64,000 nt of DNA from Asaia sp037151935 (lineage in GTDB: Bacteria; Pseudomonadota; Alphaproteobacteria; Acetobacterales; Acetobacteraceae): positions 992,001 to 1,056,000 of the forward strand of contig NZ_CP157575.1 of assembly GCF_051628905.1 (NCBI RefSeq). The letters run 5' to 3'. Below, piece after piece: positions 9,502 through 18,217 of the stretch. The notes beneath the pieces were generated by a model. That model made no database searches. It had not been told where the DNA came from and saw nothing but the letters and a program-made list of their open reading frames with translations. The translations under genes were made by a program, and so were the position numbers. Positions within the stretch are counted from its first letter, which is position 1; each line of letters begins with the position of its first letter.

Positions 9502-11196
9502 TTACACTTCGGTATTACGACGACGGATCGCCGCACCGAGAATGTCACCCAGCGATGCACCGCTGTCGGACGAACCGTATTCATTGATCGCTGCCTTGTC
9601 TTCCTCGACCTCACGGCCGCGGATGGTCAGAGCCAGCTTGCGCGAAGCGCGATCGACAGAAACGACCTTCGCATCGACCTTCTCGCCAACGGCGAAACGC
9701 TCGGGGCGCTGCTCGGCCTTGTCACGAGCCAGTTCGGCGCGACGGATGAAGCCGGTCAGAACGTCGTCAACCTTGACTTCGATGCCGTTGGTCTGGACCG
9801 ACGTCACGAGGCAGGTCACGATGTCGCCCTTATGGACGCGCGACAGGGTGTCGGCTGCCGGATCTTCCTGCAGCTGCTTGATGCCGAGCGAGATGCGCTC
9901 CTTTTCGGCGTCAACGTCGAGCACCTTGGCCTGAACGACCTGACCCTTCTCGAACTTAGCCATGGCTGCTTCGCCGGCTTCGTCCCAGGAGAGATCGGAC
10001 ATGTGCACCATGCCGTCGATATCGGCAGAAAGACCCACGAACAGACCGAATTCGGTGATGTTGCGGATTTCGCCTTCGATGGTCGAACCGACCTTGTGCT
10101 CTTCGGCGAACTGCTCCCACGGGTTGCGCTGAACCTGCTTGAGGCCGAGCGAGATACGACGCTTGGCGCTGTCCACGTCGAGAACCATGACGTCGACTTC
10201 CTGCGAGGTCGCGACCAGCTTGCCCGGATGGACGTTCTTCTTCGTCCAGGACATCTCGGAAACGTGCACCAGACCTTCGACGCCCGGCTCGAGCTCAACG
10301 AACGCACCGTAATCGGTGATGTTCGTGACGCGACCCGAATAGCGAGCACCCGGCGGATACTTGATCGCCACGTTCTCCCACGGATCAGCTTCAAGCTGCT
10401 TCATGCCCAGCGAGATACGCTGCGTGTCGGAGTTGAAGCGGATGACCTGAACGCGAACCGGCATGCCGATCTGCAGGGCTTCGGACGGGTGGTTGATGCG
10501 CTTCCAGGCAATGTCGGTGACATGCAGGAGACCATCGACGCCGCCGAGATCAACGAACGCACCGTAATCGGTGATGTTCTTGACCACGCCATCGAGAATC
10601 ATGCCTTCCTTCAGGCCCTGGATCAGCTCGGAACGCTGCTCTGCACGGGTCTCTTCAAGAACGGCACGACGCGAGACAACGATGTTGCCACGGGCGCGAT
10701 CCATCTTGAGAATCTGGAAAGGCTGGGGCTGACCCATGAGCGGAGCGACATCGCGCACGGGGCGGATATCGACCTGGCTGCCCGGAAGGAACGCCATGGC
10801 GCCGCCGAGATCAACCGTGAAGCCGCCCTTGACGCGACCATAGATCGTGCCGTTGACGCGCTGGTTGTTCGCGAATGCGCGCTCGAGCGAGGTCCATGCC
10901 TCTTCACGACGGGCCTTCTCGCGCGACAGCACGATGGAGCCGTCACGATCTTCGTAGCGCTCGACATAAAGCTCGATCACGTCGCCCGGACGCACGTCAG
11001 GCGCAGCGCCCGGCGGTCCGAATTCCTTGAGCGAGACGCGGCCTTCGCTCTTGAGGCCGACATCAACGATCGCGAATTCATCCGTCAGGCGGATAACGCG
11101 ACCGGTAACGACGGAGCCGTCAAAGCCCGTGTCCTGGCCGAGGGTCTCGTCAAGAAGAGCTGCGAAGTCTTCGACGGTGTTGGTGGCTGAAGCCAT
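9502..11196 (-). CDS. rpsA: 30S ribosomal protein S1
   Basis: 564 residues from ATG 11196 (MASATNTVEDFAALLDE), the usual alphaproteobacterial S1 start; the open frame runs 19 codons further upstream without a better signal. Six successive S1 RNA-binding repeats are visible (for example EFAIVDVGLKSEGRVS, KGGFTVDLGGAMAFLPGS, DYGAFVDLGGVDGLLHVTDIAW, DYGAFVELEPGVEGLVHVSEMSW, EFGLFVGLSADIDGMVHMSDLSW, TNGIEVKVDDVLTGFIRRAEL). S1 helps unfold and bind mRNA on the 30S subunit. It follows cmk and aroA on the same strand, the common proteobacterial order, with a 333-base gap that could hold its own promoter and leader. A clear terminator follows it. Confidence 0.97.
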   Translation of the reverse strand: MASATNTVEDFAALLDETLGQDTGFDGSVVTGRVIRLTDEFAIVDVGLKSEGRVSLKEFGPPGAAPDVRPGDVIELYVERYEDRDGSIVLSREKARREEAWTSLERAFANNQRVNGTIYGRVKGGFTVDLGGAMAFLPGSQVDIRPVRDVAPLMGQPQPFQILKMDRARGNIVVSRRAVLEETRAEQRSELIQGLKEGMILDGVVKNITDYGAFVDLGGVDGLLHVTDIAWKRINHPSEALQIGMPVRVQVIRFNSDTQRISLGMKQLEADPWENVAIKYPPGARYSGRVTNITDYGAFVELEPGVEGLVHVSEMSWTKKNVHPGKLVATSQEVDVMVLDVDSAKRRISLGLKQVQRNPWEQFAEEHKVGSTIEGEIRNITEFGLFVGLSADIDGMVHMSDLSWDEAGEAAMAKFEKGQVVQAKVLDVDAEKERISLGIKQLQEDPAADTLSRVHKGDIVTCLVTSVQTNGIEVKVDDVLTGFIRRAELARDKAEQRPERFAVGEKVDAKVVSVDRASRKLALTIRGREVEEDKAAINEYGSSDSGASLGDILGAAIRRRNTEV

Positions 11197-11529
11197 GTGT
11201 TTTCGTAATCCTGGGCCGATCGTGACGATCGGGCCAATGTCTGCGCCCGGCACTCTGGTCGGACGGCGTGCTCATGAACGTCGGTCCACCCATGAGCCTT
11301 CAAAAGAAAAAAGCGCTCGTTCTCTGGGACGGGAACAAGCAAGCGCAGGGGACAATACGCTGAATGACGTCAGACACCCGTGACCGGGTGCTTGTCAATA
11401 AAAACATCCGGTCACGTGCGGTTTAGGGCGATTCCACGCTGGATATGCACGCAGCAATGCGCTCGGAACGGCACGGACCCGCGAGGCTTTCCGGCAGGCA
11501 GTGAGTTAACGGCCCGCCGGATCTGGCGC
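11197..11529 (-). promoter_or_regulatory. rpsA upstream region with inverted repeat
   Basis: The 333-base spacer between cmk and rpsA holds no credible gene. It contains a 9-bp inverted repeat (CGTGACCGG at 11379-11387, CCGGTCACG at 11408-11416) and within it a smaller CACCCG/CGGGTG hairpin; a TTGACA hexamer reads on the minus strand at 11393-11398. A promoter and leader for rpsA is the simplest reading, but no good -10 box was found. Confidence 0.35.
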
Positions 11530-12162
11530 TCAGGAGGGAAAGCGCGCTCGCACGACAGAGAGTGCGTGAGCCAGAACGGCCTGGGCATCGAGATGGTCGG
11601 TCTCGACCAGCACCGCATCATCGGCCTTGCGCAAGGGCGAAACAGGACGCTCGGCATCCTTGCGATCGCGCGCCTCGATCTCTGCGGCCAGTTCTTCCAG
11701 TTCTGTCTGAACCGGATCGGCCACGCCATGCATCTGCTGGTAGCGACGCAAGGCCCTCACGGCGGCGCTTGCCGTAACGAAGAACTTGAGATCGGCATCG
11801 GGAAAAACCACGGTGCCAATATCGCGTCCGTCGATCACTGCCCCACTTGCCGTGGCAAATTCGCGCTGACGCTTCAGCAGCGCCGCACGAACGGGAGTCT
11901 GTGTTGCGACAGCACTTGCCCCGCGATCGATCTCAGGCACACGCAGATCGTTACGCAGAAGGTCTTCAGCCTGCAGCGCATGGGCGGTCTTCTCGCCGTC
12001 ATCCGACGCGGGGTCCAATCCGGCAAGGATCATCTGACGCGCCACGGCACGATAGAGAAGCCCCGTGTCCAGATGAGGCAGATCGAGCGCGGCAGCGAGC
12101 GCCTTGGCGAGCGTGCCTTTTCCCGCAGCGGCAGGCCCGTCGACAGCAATAATGAGGCGCAT
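11530..12162 (-). CDS. cmk: Cytidylate kinase
   Basis: Phosphorylates CMP and dCMP with ATP. 210 residues, usual for bacterial Cmk. The P-loop GPAAAGKGTLA is at residues 9-19, followed by DTGLLYRAVA and IDGRDIGTVVFPDADLKFFV, all diagnostic for the family. Its start codon overlaps the aroA stop by one base (TGATG), so the two are translationally coupled. The aroA-cmk-rpsA order is conserved in many proteobacteria. Confidence 0.95.
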   Translation of the reverse strand: MRLIIAVDGPAAAGKGTLAKALAAALDLPHLDTGLLYRAVARQMILAGLDPASDDGEKTAHALQAEDLLRNDLRVPEIDRGASAVATQTPVRAALLKRQREFATASGAVIDGRDIGTVVFPDADLKFFVTASAAVRALRRYQQMHGVADPVQTELEELAAEIEARDRKDAERPVSPLRKADDAVLVETDHLDAQAVLAHALSVVRARFPS

Positions 12163-13517
12163 CAGAGAACTGCCCCGAGGGCTGTCATGAGCGACACGAA
12201 GCCGGGGAAGCTCGTATTGATAAAGCCGGTATCGTCGACCATCACCGGTTTTTCGGCAGCGAGCCCGAAAACGATCGCGCTCATGGCAAGTCGATGATCC
12301 ATCTGTGTTTCGACAAGACCGCCACCGAGGCCTTCAGCGCTCCCACGCCCGTCGATGATCATGTCATCGCCCTCGACACGCACGTCCGCGCCATTCGCCT
12401 TGAGCAACGCCACTGTGGCAGACAGCCTGTCGCTTTCCTTGACGCGCAGCTCTTCCAGCCCTCTCAGGCGCGACGTGCCGCTGGCGAAGGCGCATGCGAC
12501 CGCCAGCACGGGATATTCGTCGATCATGGACGGCGCACGATTGGCGGGCACATCAACACCGCGCAGGGCTGCGCCACGCACCACAAGATCGCCCACGGGC
12601 TCGCCGCCCTCGATGCGTTCATTCTCGATATCGAGCGCGGCTCCCATTTCACGCAGCGTCGTGAACAGCCCTGTCCGCAGAGGGTTGAGACCGACGCCCG
12701 GCAGACGGATCTCTGATCCTGGCACAAGGCTTGCCGCGACAATGGGGAATGCTGCTGAGGAAGGATCGGCGGGCACGACCACGTCGCGCGCAACAAGGCG
12801 CGCCCGGCCTTCCAGCGTGATGATCCGACCGCCTGTCGGGGTCAGTCCGACATCGACGCCAACACCGAAGTGACGCAGCATGTTTTCGGTATGGTCGCGC
12901 GTTGCTACCGGCTCTTCAACACGGGTCTTGCCCTCGGCATTCAGACCGGCGAGCAGAATGGCCGATTTCACCTGAGCGGAAGCGACCGGCAGACAATAGG
13001 AGAGCGGCGTTGCCTCACCCGTGCCGATAATCGCCATGGGCAGCTTCTCGCCAAGACGCGTTGCGAAACAGGCACCATTACCGGCAAGCGGCTGGGTGAC
13101 ACGGCGCATGGGGCGCCCGCGCAGGCTAGCATCGCCGGTCATGAAGCTCGTGATGGCGTGGCTTGACAGGATGCCCGACAGCAGACGCGCTGCCGTGCCG
13201 GAATTACCCATATCGAGCACGTCGGACGGCTCCTTGAGCGCGCCGACCCCCTTGCCCTCTATCACCCAGCGATCGGCTTCGCGCGTGATGGAGGCGCCAA
13301 GAGCGCGCATCGCATCTGCGGTACGCAGCACGTCCTCCCCTTCGAGCAGTCCCGTCACGATGGTACGCCCCTCTGCGAGAGAGGCCAGCATCAGCGCACG
13401 ATGGCTGATGGATTTGTCCCCAGGAACGCGAATCGTTCCGCGAAGCGGACCCGGATTGCGCGCGACAGAGAGGGGAATGACGGGAGAAGAAGGATGATGT
13501 TCCATGATAGCGTTCAT
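12162..13517 (-). CDS. aroA: 3-phosphoshikimate 1-carboxyvinyltransferase (EPSP synthase)
   Basis: Sixth step of the shikimate pathway: transfers enolpyruvyl from PEP to shikimate-3-phosphate. 451 residues, of the longer class II-like type, with RVPGDKSISHRALML near the start, LDMGNSGTAARLLSG, DPSSAAFPIVAA and ELRVKESDRLSAT. The start at 13517 gives MNAIMEHHPSS; the second Met four codons later is possible. The active-site stretch reads MGNSGTAARL with Ala after Thr, as in other class II enzymes. Confidence 0.96.
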   Translation of the reverse strand: MNAIMEHHPSSPVIPLSVARNPGPLRGTIRVPGDKSISHRALMLASLAEGRTIVTGLLEGEDVLRTADAMRALGASITREADRWVIEGKGVGALKEPSDVLDMGNSGTAARLLSGILSSHAITSFMTGDASLRGRPMRRVTQPLAGNGACFATRLGEKLPMAIIGTGEATPLSYCLPVASAQVKSAILLAGLNAEGKTRVEEPVATRDHTENMLRHFGVGVDVGLTPTGGRIITLEGRARLVARDVVVPADPSSAAFPIVAASLVPGSEIRLPGVGLNPLRTGLFTTLREMGAALDIENERIEGGEPVGDLVVRGAALRGVDVPANRAPSMIDEYPVLAVACAFASGTSRLRGLEELRVKESDRLSATVALLKANGADVRVEGDDMIIDGRGSAEGLGGGLVETQMDHRLAMSAIVFGLAAEKPVMVDDTGFINTSFPGFVSLMTALGAVL

Positions 13518-13687
13518 TCCGATGCAGCGCCGCGGCTGTCAATCGCCGCGATCTGTTTTCAGGGTGGTTTTAGCATCAAAAATCGAGGTTGGATTTGACA
13601 TGGGGAACGCAAGCTGGCATGGCCCCGTGCTTCGCGGCGCAAGCCGTTCTCCTTTTTCAACCGGTTCAGGATCGACAGGTAGTCATC

Positions 13688-14014
13688 ATGGCAAAACCAG
13701 AACTCGGTCTGAAACGCGTGTGCGTCTCTTGCAGCGCGCGTTTCTACGACCTGAATCGCGCTCCCGCGATTTGCCCGAAATGTGGCGCAGAACAGCCCAG
13801 CGATATGCCGCAGCCCAAGCGCGGCAACGATATCCCTGCTGATCAGACGAAAGACGCTCCGAAGAGCGACGAAGAAGATATCGACGTCGATCTGGACTCG
13901 GATGATGACGATGATGACGACGTCATGGAAGACGCGTCGGATCTCGACGATGATGACGACGATCTCGGCTCCGAAATCGAAGTCACCACCGACAACGACG
14001 ACAACGAGAATTGA
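13688..14014 (+). CDS. FYDLN-acid family protein (TIGR02300)
   Basis: 108 residues from ATG 13688 (MAKPELGLKRVCVSC); the open frame begins earlier but family members start here. It has a CxxC...CxxC zinc-ribbon-like pair (CVSC at about 12-15, CPKC at about 30-33), the name-giving RFYDLN motif between them, and a highly acidic C-terminal half with long Asp runs and a pseudo-repetitive D/E tail. The family is restricted mainly to alphaproteobacteria and its function is unknown. It is divergent from aroA, an arrangement that recurs in relatives. Its stop overlaps the ATG of the next gene (TGATG), and a strong terminator begins about ten bases beyond the stop. Confidence 0.9.
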   Translation: MAKPELGLKRVCVSCSARFYDLNRAPAICPKCGAEQPSDMPQPKRGNDIPADQTKDAPKSDEEDIDVDLDSDDDDDDDVMEDASDLDDDDDDLGSEIEVTTDNDDNEN

Positions 14015-14577
14015 TGTTATCGAGAAAAGCCGGTCTGACCGGCTTTTTTCTTTTATGCATGGCACCGTCCCCCTCCCTGGCGGAAACCGCACTGCATCTG
14101 AGCCACGCTCTCAACGCTCGGGCAAGCGCCACCGAGGTGCTGCAGCAATACTGCCAGCGCCTTTACCCCGGCGTGAAGATCGCAGCGGTGAGCCTCCCCA
14201 CAGGACGCCTCCCCCGCCCCCTGCCGCATCGTGAGTTTTTTACCCTGACGAAGGGTGAGACTATCCGCACGCGCCATGTCAGTCTGCGCTGCGGCAATCT
14301 CGCGCTTTCGGATGCGTGGAACTGGTATGTACCGGAGCGCCTGACACCTGAAATGAATAGAGCGCTCGAAACGACGACAAGCCCCTTCGGCCATGTCGTC
14401 GCACCGCTCCATTTCACGCGCCAGCCGCTGAAGAGTGAGATGACGAACCTCCCACCCGGTATCCTGCTACGCAACAGAGCGCTGCTTCGGCGAGGCAGCG
14501 ACAACCTGCCGTTTTCAATCGTTGAAGAAAATTATCTCGTTTCGGGTTTTTCGACGTTCGGGACAGCCAAACCGTAA
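14014..14577 (+). CDS. Secreted chorismate-lyase-like protein
   Basis: 187 residues. The first 23 form a signal peptide (MLSRKAGLTGFFLLCMAPSP, SLA cleavage site), so a periplasmic location is expected. The mature part resembles chorismate pyruvate-lyase (UbiC): RHVSLRCGN, the WYVPERLTPEMNRALE block, TSPFGHVV, and a C-terminal PFSIVEENYL in the position of the UbiC TELFLP strand that carries a catalytic Glu. The similarity is my reading of motif order, not an alignment. UbiC is normally cytoplasmic, so a different ligand is possible. Translation is coupled to the upstream gene by TGATG. The codons for residues 4-12 lie in a perfect terminator hairpin (14025-14049). A start at the internal ATG 14059 would avoid it but lose the signal peptide. 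Confidence 0.7.
   Translation: MLSRKAGLTGFFLLCMAPSPSLAETALHLSHALNARASATEVLQQYCQRLYPGVKIAAVSLPTGRLPRPLPHREFFTLTKGETIRTRHVSLRCGNLALSDAWNWYVPERLTPEMNRALETTTSPFGHVVAPLHFTRQPLKSEMTNLPPGILLRNRALLRRGSDNLPFSIVEENYLVSGFSTFGTAKP
14025..14049 (+). terminator. Strong intrinsic terminator inside the next coding sequence
   Basis: AAAAGCCGGT and ACCGGCTTTT form a perfect 10-bp stem with a three-base loop, followed by more T. It lies eleven bases after the FYDLN-acid gene stop and within the first codons of the downstream secreted protein, whose Lys-Ala-Gly-Leu-Thr-Gly-Phe-Phe segment it encodes. Confidence 0.8.
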
Positions 14578-14589
14578 CGCCTCTCCCCC

Positions 14590-16467
14590 CTACTCGGCGG
14601 CGCGCAATACACGCCACTCGTCGACTAGAGCGCACCATTTTTCACGCACATCCGCCGCGATGCGGTCGTCCTGCCGCATGATACGCGCGCTCTGCTCAAC
14701 AAAAGCAAGAGACTGGGACTGAAAGCGCCGCTCGATTTCCGCCTGGGCCTCTGCAACGCCCGGCAGGCCGAGAAGCCGCCTGATACCACGATGGATATCT
14801 TCAGACAGGACGCGCACCGGCTGATCTCCTGCCGCCTCGAAACGGGTCGTGAAGAGATCGAAGATTCCGGGGTTGTTATAGCGGAAATGCTTCTGCTTCA
14901 GCACACCTGAGCCATCATTCTCACCCCGCGCAAACTTCCAGACATATTCTTCCAGAGAACGCACATGGTAATGACATATCGACGCATTGACCGTCGGCCG
15001 CGCCGCGAAATTGGTATCGTGATCGGCCAGATCACCATTTTTCTGTCTTTCACCGTCGATCGTCATATACGTGACGACGTCTCGCTCACGCGATAACGGG
15101 TGATGCGCCGAAGCACCTGAAAACAGATTGGTACGAAATGCCGTCTTGATGAGCGGATGCGTTTCTGTCGCGACAAAACGCTCGGCCGACAAGCCAGGCG
15201 CCCAGGTGAGATGGCCGTTGGAATTGAAGACCCGCCACGACATCGCCACAGCCTCGGCGCCCTCGCGCTCCCTCGCCTCGAGCAGGGGAGGCAGACAATA
15301 ATCGACTTCCGCTACAGGAAGAACGACTTCGTCCAGATCCACCACAAGGCACCAGCGGTAATCGAGTATCTCGGGCAGAATCATCAGGGCGTGATGATAG
15401 GCCTTGTCCTGCATGTTGATACGCTCAGGTGACGCACCGCTATTATCGATCCAGATAATTTCGCCCGCGTCGGCAAGACAGCGTAGCAGCACATCCGACC
15501 CGTCAGTCAGATCATTGGTGTAGATGAAGAACTGCTCCACACCGATGCGGCGATGATGGGCAATCCATTCAAGCAGATAGACACCCTCGTCGCGTGCCGT
15601 TGCCAAGAGGGCGAGCGCCTTTCGCGGCGCAATATTGCGGCGCGCTGCGCTCAGAAGGCGGGCTCCGTGTGAATAGGGGCTGTCCCGGCGCGTATTTTCC
15701 TGGAAGCCCAAAAAATCGTAACAGGCACCTGCCGACTGGAAAGGAGAATAGCTGCCTGACTGCCATTCCCGCAGCCGTCTGAAACCGTCAGCGATCCACC
15801 CGCTGGCAGGAAGAGATGCAAGTAGCGCGCTACATCTTTGTGCGACGCTGCCTTCTGGCGCCGAGGTAAATAAACCGGCGAAACTCTTCAAAACATCAGG
15901 ACCGAGAAAATCGCCCAGCATGTCGAGCAGGCGCGGCTGAAAGGAGACAGGGAAGGACGCGAGCGCCTTCAGGACGAGAAGCGGCTCATCGCGCCCGGCA
16001 AGAAGCGCAGCAAACTGGAGGGCAAAATCCTGCAGACAAGAGCCCGGCATGACCCCGACCGGCACCTGCACAAAACGCTCCCAACCCGAAATGACCTGGC
16101 AGTCAGCGTAGATACAGCCCGTATCGATCTCAGCGCGCAGGAAAAAGGCCCCGCGATAGCGCTTCAGCGCCACCTTGCCGTCAGGAAGCGACACCACGCT
16201 CAGCGGCATAAAACCGGGCGACCAGCCACCGCGCCCCGTCTCTGACGGCGCTTCCGGCCACGCGCCGTCAGAGGCGACAAGCAGCGTAAAACCGGGCGCT
16301 GAGGACCATCTGAGCGCCAAGGTCTCGCGCGGAAAATCTGCAGATCGATGGGCGAGAACCTGCGTATCCGGGTCGAGATCGAGCAGGGTCTGATGATCGG
16401 TTACGATTTTCGCGACGCGGCACGTCACACGCGCGCCATTGTCCATGCGCAACTGAAAAGAGGCCAT
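14590..16467 (-). CDS. Glycosyltransferase family 2-like protein (PF13704 type)
   Basis: 625 residues from ATG 16467 (MASFQLRMDNGA), which leaves a 25-base gap after the upstream SDR; the open frame runs 22 codons further. The N-terminal ~270 residues are not recognised. From about residue 270 the protein matches the Glyco_tranf_2_4 type: ALLATARDEGVYLLEWIAHH, VEQFFIYTNDLTDGSD, YRWCLVVDLDEVVLP (a DxDE metal site), then H-rich ICHYHVRSLEEYVWKFARGEND. Such proteins transfer sugars in surface polysaccharide synthesis, but the substrate is unknown. The short gap places it in an operon with the SDR and recR. Confidence 0.75.
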   Translation of the reverse strand: MASFQLRMDNGARVTCRVAKIVTDHQTLLDLDPDTQVLAHRSADFPRETLALRWSSAPGFTLLVASDGAWPEAPSETGRGGWSPGFMPLSVVSLPDGKVALKRYRGAFFLRAEIDTGCIYADCQVISGWERFVQVPVGVMPGSCLQDFALQFAALLAGRDEPLLVLKALASFPVSFQPRLLDMLGDFLGPDVLKSFAGLFTSAPEGSVAQRCSALLASLPASGWIADGFRRLREWQSGSYSPFQSAGACYDFLGFQENTRRDSPYSHGARLLSAARRNIAPRKALALLATARDEGVYLLEWIAHHRRIGVEQFFIYTNDLTDGSDVLLRCLADAGEIIWIDNSGASPERINMQDKAYHHALMILPEILDYRWCLVVDLDEVVLPVAEVDYCLPPLLEAREREGAEAVAMSWRVFNSNGHLTWAPGLSAERFVATETHPLIKTAFRTNLFSGASAHHPLSRERDVVTYMTIDGERQKNGDLADHDTNFAARPTVNASICHYHVRSLEEYVWKFARGENDGSGVLKQKHFRYNNPGIFDLFTTRFEAAGDQPVRVLSEDIHRGIRRLLGLPGVAEAQAEIERRFQSQSLAFVEQSARIMRQDDRIAADVREKWCALVDEWRVLRAAE

Positions 16468-16492
16468 CTCGCCCGGTCCACCTTTTTTTAAA

Positions 16493-17254
16493 TCAAGCGC
16501 GCCATTGTAGATGCTGACCGCCGTCCAGCGCAATCATCTGCCCGGTTACTGAAGGCATGCGCAGTAATGACGTCATCGCCGTGACTATTTCTTGCGGATC
16601 GGCGCCTGTTTGTAACGGCGCATTCTGTCGCATCCGGGAAAAATGCTCATCGCTCTGACCGATAGCCGGCAGAACAGGCCCTGGCCCGATCGCATTGACA
16701 CGAATGCGCGGCGCGAGCGCGAGCGCCATCGTCTGAGTGAGGGTCCAGAGCCCTGCCTTGGAGAGCGTATAGCTCACGAAATGGGGCGTCAGATTCCAGA
16801 CGCGCTGATCGAGAAGGTTGAGCACCATGCCTTGTGCCGTCTCGGGCAGGGCACGGGCGAAATCCTGCATCAGCACGAAAGGCGCGCGCAAATTCGTCTC
16901 CATGTGACGATCCCAAGAGTCGCGGGTCGCGTCATGCCATTCGTCGCGCTCGAAAACCGAGGCATTATTGATCAGCACACCGAGCGGCCCAAGGGCTTTG
17001 GTGGCGTCGTTCACAAGGCGTGACACCTCTTCTTCACGCGAGAGATCGGCCTCCAGCACGCAACCGGTGACCTCGAGTGTCGCGAGAAGGGCCCGCGCCT
17101 CATCCGCGTGGCTACGGCAGTGCAAGGCTATGGCAAAGCCCTCCTGCGCAAGAGCCTCGACCAGCGCCCTGCCTATACGTCTGACGCCCCCTGTCACGAG
17201 AGCCGCGCGCGGCATCGAAGGCGCTATAATGCTGCGTGTCGGGGCATGTTTCAT
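16493..17254 (-). CDS. SDR-family oxidoreductase, pteridine-reductase-like
   Basis: 253 residues with the Rossmann nucleotide motif ALVTGGVRRIGRALVEAL. The RR after GG is typical of FolM/pteridine-reductase-like SDRs that prefer NADPH. It has LINNASVF, the YTLSK catalytic pair (Tyr, Lys) and IRVNAIGPGPVLP. The catalytic Ser region reads LNLLDQR rather than a clear Ser, as in FolM-like members. It probably reduces dihydropterins. Start ATG 17254 overlaps the recR stop (ATGA); an internal start at MPRAALVTGG would also fit. Confidence 0.8.
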   Translation of the reverse strand: MKHAPTRSIIAPSMPRAALVTGGVRRIGRALVEALAQEGFAIALHCRSHADEARALLATLEVTGCVLEADLSREEEVSRLVNDATKALGPLGVLINNASVFERDEWHDATRDSWDRHMETNLRAPFVLMQDFARALPETAQGMVLNLLDQRVWNLTPHFVSYTLSKAGLWTLTQTMALALAPRIRVNAIGPGPVLPAIGQSDEHFSRMRQNAPLQTGADPQEIVTAMTSLLRMPSVTGQMIALDGGQHLQWRA

Positions 17255-17850
17255 TGCGCGGGGCGCCGTGCCGAAAGCGCTGCGGCCAGCGTACCATCAT
17301 CGAGCACGTCGAGCGCACCACCTATCGGCACGCCATGGCCGACACGCGTCACCGCCACTTCATGCTCGGCGAGTTTTTCCTGCAGCCAATGCGCCGTGCT
17401 GGCCCCTTCGACCGTCGCTCCGAGAGCGAGAATGACTTCACGCACCGCACCGGAGGCTACACGAGAGAGAAGAGACGCGGTGTTGAGTTCTTCGGGCCCG
17501 GTACCCGAAAGCGCAGAGAGCACGCCGCCCAATACCTGATAGGTGCCGGGATGCAGGCGCGAACGCTCCAGCGCCCAGAGGTCGCCTACCGTCTCGACAA
17601 CGCAGATCAAGCCATGGTCGCGCGTCGGGTCGGCACAGATGCTGCACGGGTCGCTACTATCGAGCGTGCCGCAAATATGGCAACTCCGCACCGAATGGGC
17701 AGCTGCTTCCATGGCCTGGGCGAGAGGCAGCAGCCTCGTCTGGGGCGCGCGCAGAAGCACAAGCGCCGCCCGCCGCGCCGAGCGCGGGCCAAGTCCAGGC
17801 AGGCGCGATAATAGCTGGATCAGCCTTTCGACATCGCCACCACCCATCAT
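17251..17850 (-). CDS. recR: Recombination mediator protein RecR
   Basis: 199 residues, normal length. N-terminal helix-hairpin-helix LLSRLPGLGPRSARRAAL, a four-cysteine zinc finger (CHICGTLDSSDPCSIC), a Toprim domain (ICVVETVGDLWALERS) and the C-terminal VTRVGHGVPIGGALDVLDDGTL. It acts with RecF/RecO to load RecA on gapped DNA. It follows ybaB and dnaX, a conserved trio. Confidence 0.97.
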   Translation of the reverse strand: MMGGGDVERLIQLLSRLPGLGPRSARRAALVLLRAPQTRLLPLAQAMEAAAHSVRSCHICGTLDSSDPCSICADPTRDHGLICVVETVGDLWALERSRLHPGTYQVLGGVLSALSGTGPEELNTASLLSRVASGAVREVILALGATVEGASTAHWLQEKLAEHEVAVTRVGHGVPIGGALDVLDDGTLAAALSARRPAQ

Positions 17851-17875
17851 GGCCCTGCCCTCCTGCGAGACGAAA

Positions 17876-18199
17876 TCAGAACGGGAATTTCAGACCGGCA
17901 GGCAGGTCGATCCCCCCCGTCACCTTGCGCATTTCTTCCGCATTGGCGGCCTCGACCTTGGCGCGCGCATCGGCGAAAGCGGCGATAATCAGGTCCTGAA
18001 GCATCTCGACCTCGTTGGGGTCGGCCAGCTTCGGATCGATTCTGAGCGCACGCATGTCGCCCTTGCCGCTGAGGGTAACACTGACCAGACCGGCGCCGGA
18101 GACGCCTTCGACCGTCAGCGCATTCAGCGTGGTCTGCACTTCTTCCATGCGCGACTGCATCTGTGAGGCCTGCTTCATCAGCCCTGCGAGATTTTTCAT
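17876..18199 (-). CDS. ybaB: YbaB/EbfC nucleoid-associated protein
   Basis: 107 residues, typical of the family. It starts MKNLAGLMKQASQMQSRMEE and has VSVTLSGKGDMRALRIDP and LIIAAFADARAKVEA. These small dimers bind DNA with little sequence preference. It lies between dnaX and recR with gaps of about 20 bases, so it is co-transcribed. Confidence 0.95.
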   Translation of the reverse strand: MKNLAGLMKQASQMQSRMEEVQTTLNALTVEGVSGAGLVSVTLSGKGDMRALRIDPKLADPNEVEMLQDLIIAAFADARAKVEAANAEEMRKVTGGIDLPAGLKFPF

Positions 18200-18217
18200 G
18201 GTGCTTGCTCCTTGAGA

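Noticed and set aside
9832..11190. 452-codon open frame on the plus strand opposite rpsA
   Set aside because: It mirrors the biased codons of a highly expressed GC-rich gene. rpsA on the other strand is unmistakable with six S1 repeats, and the antisense frame has no recognisable motif.
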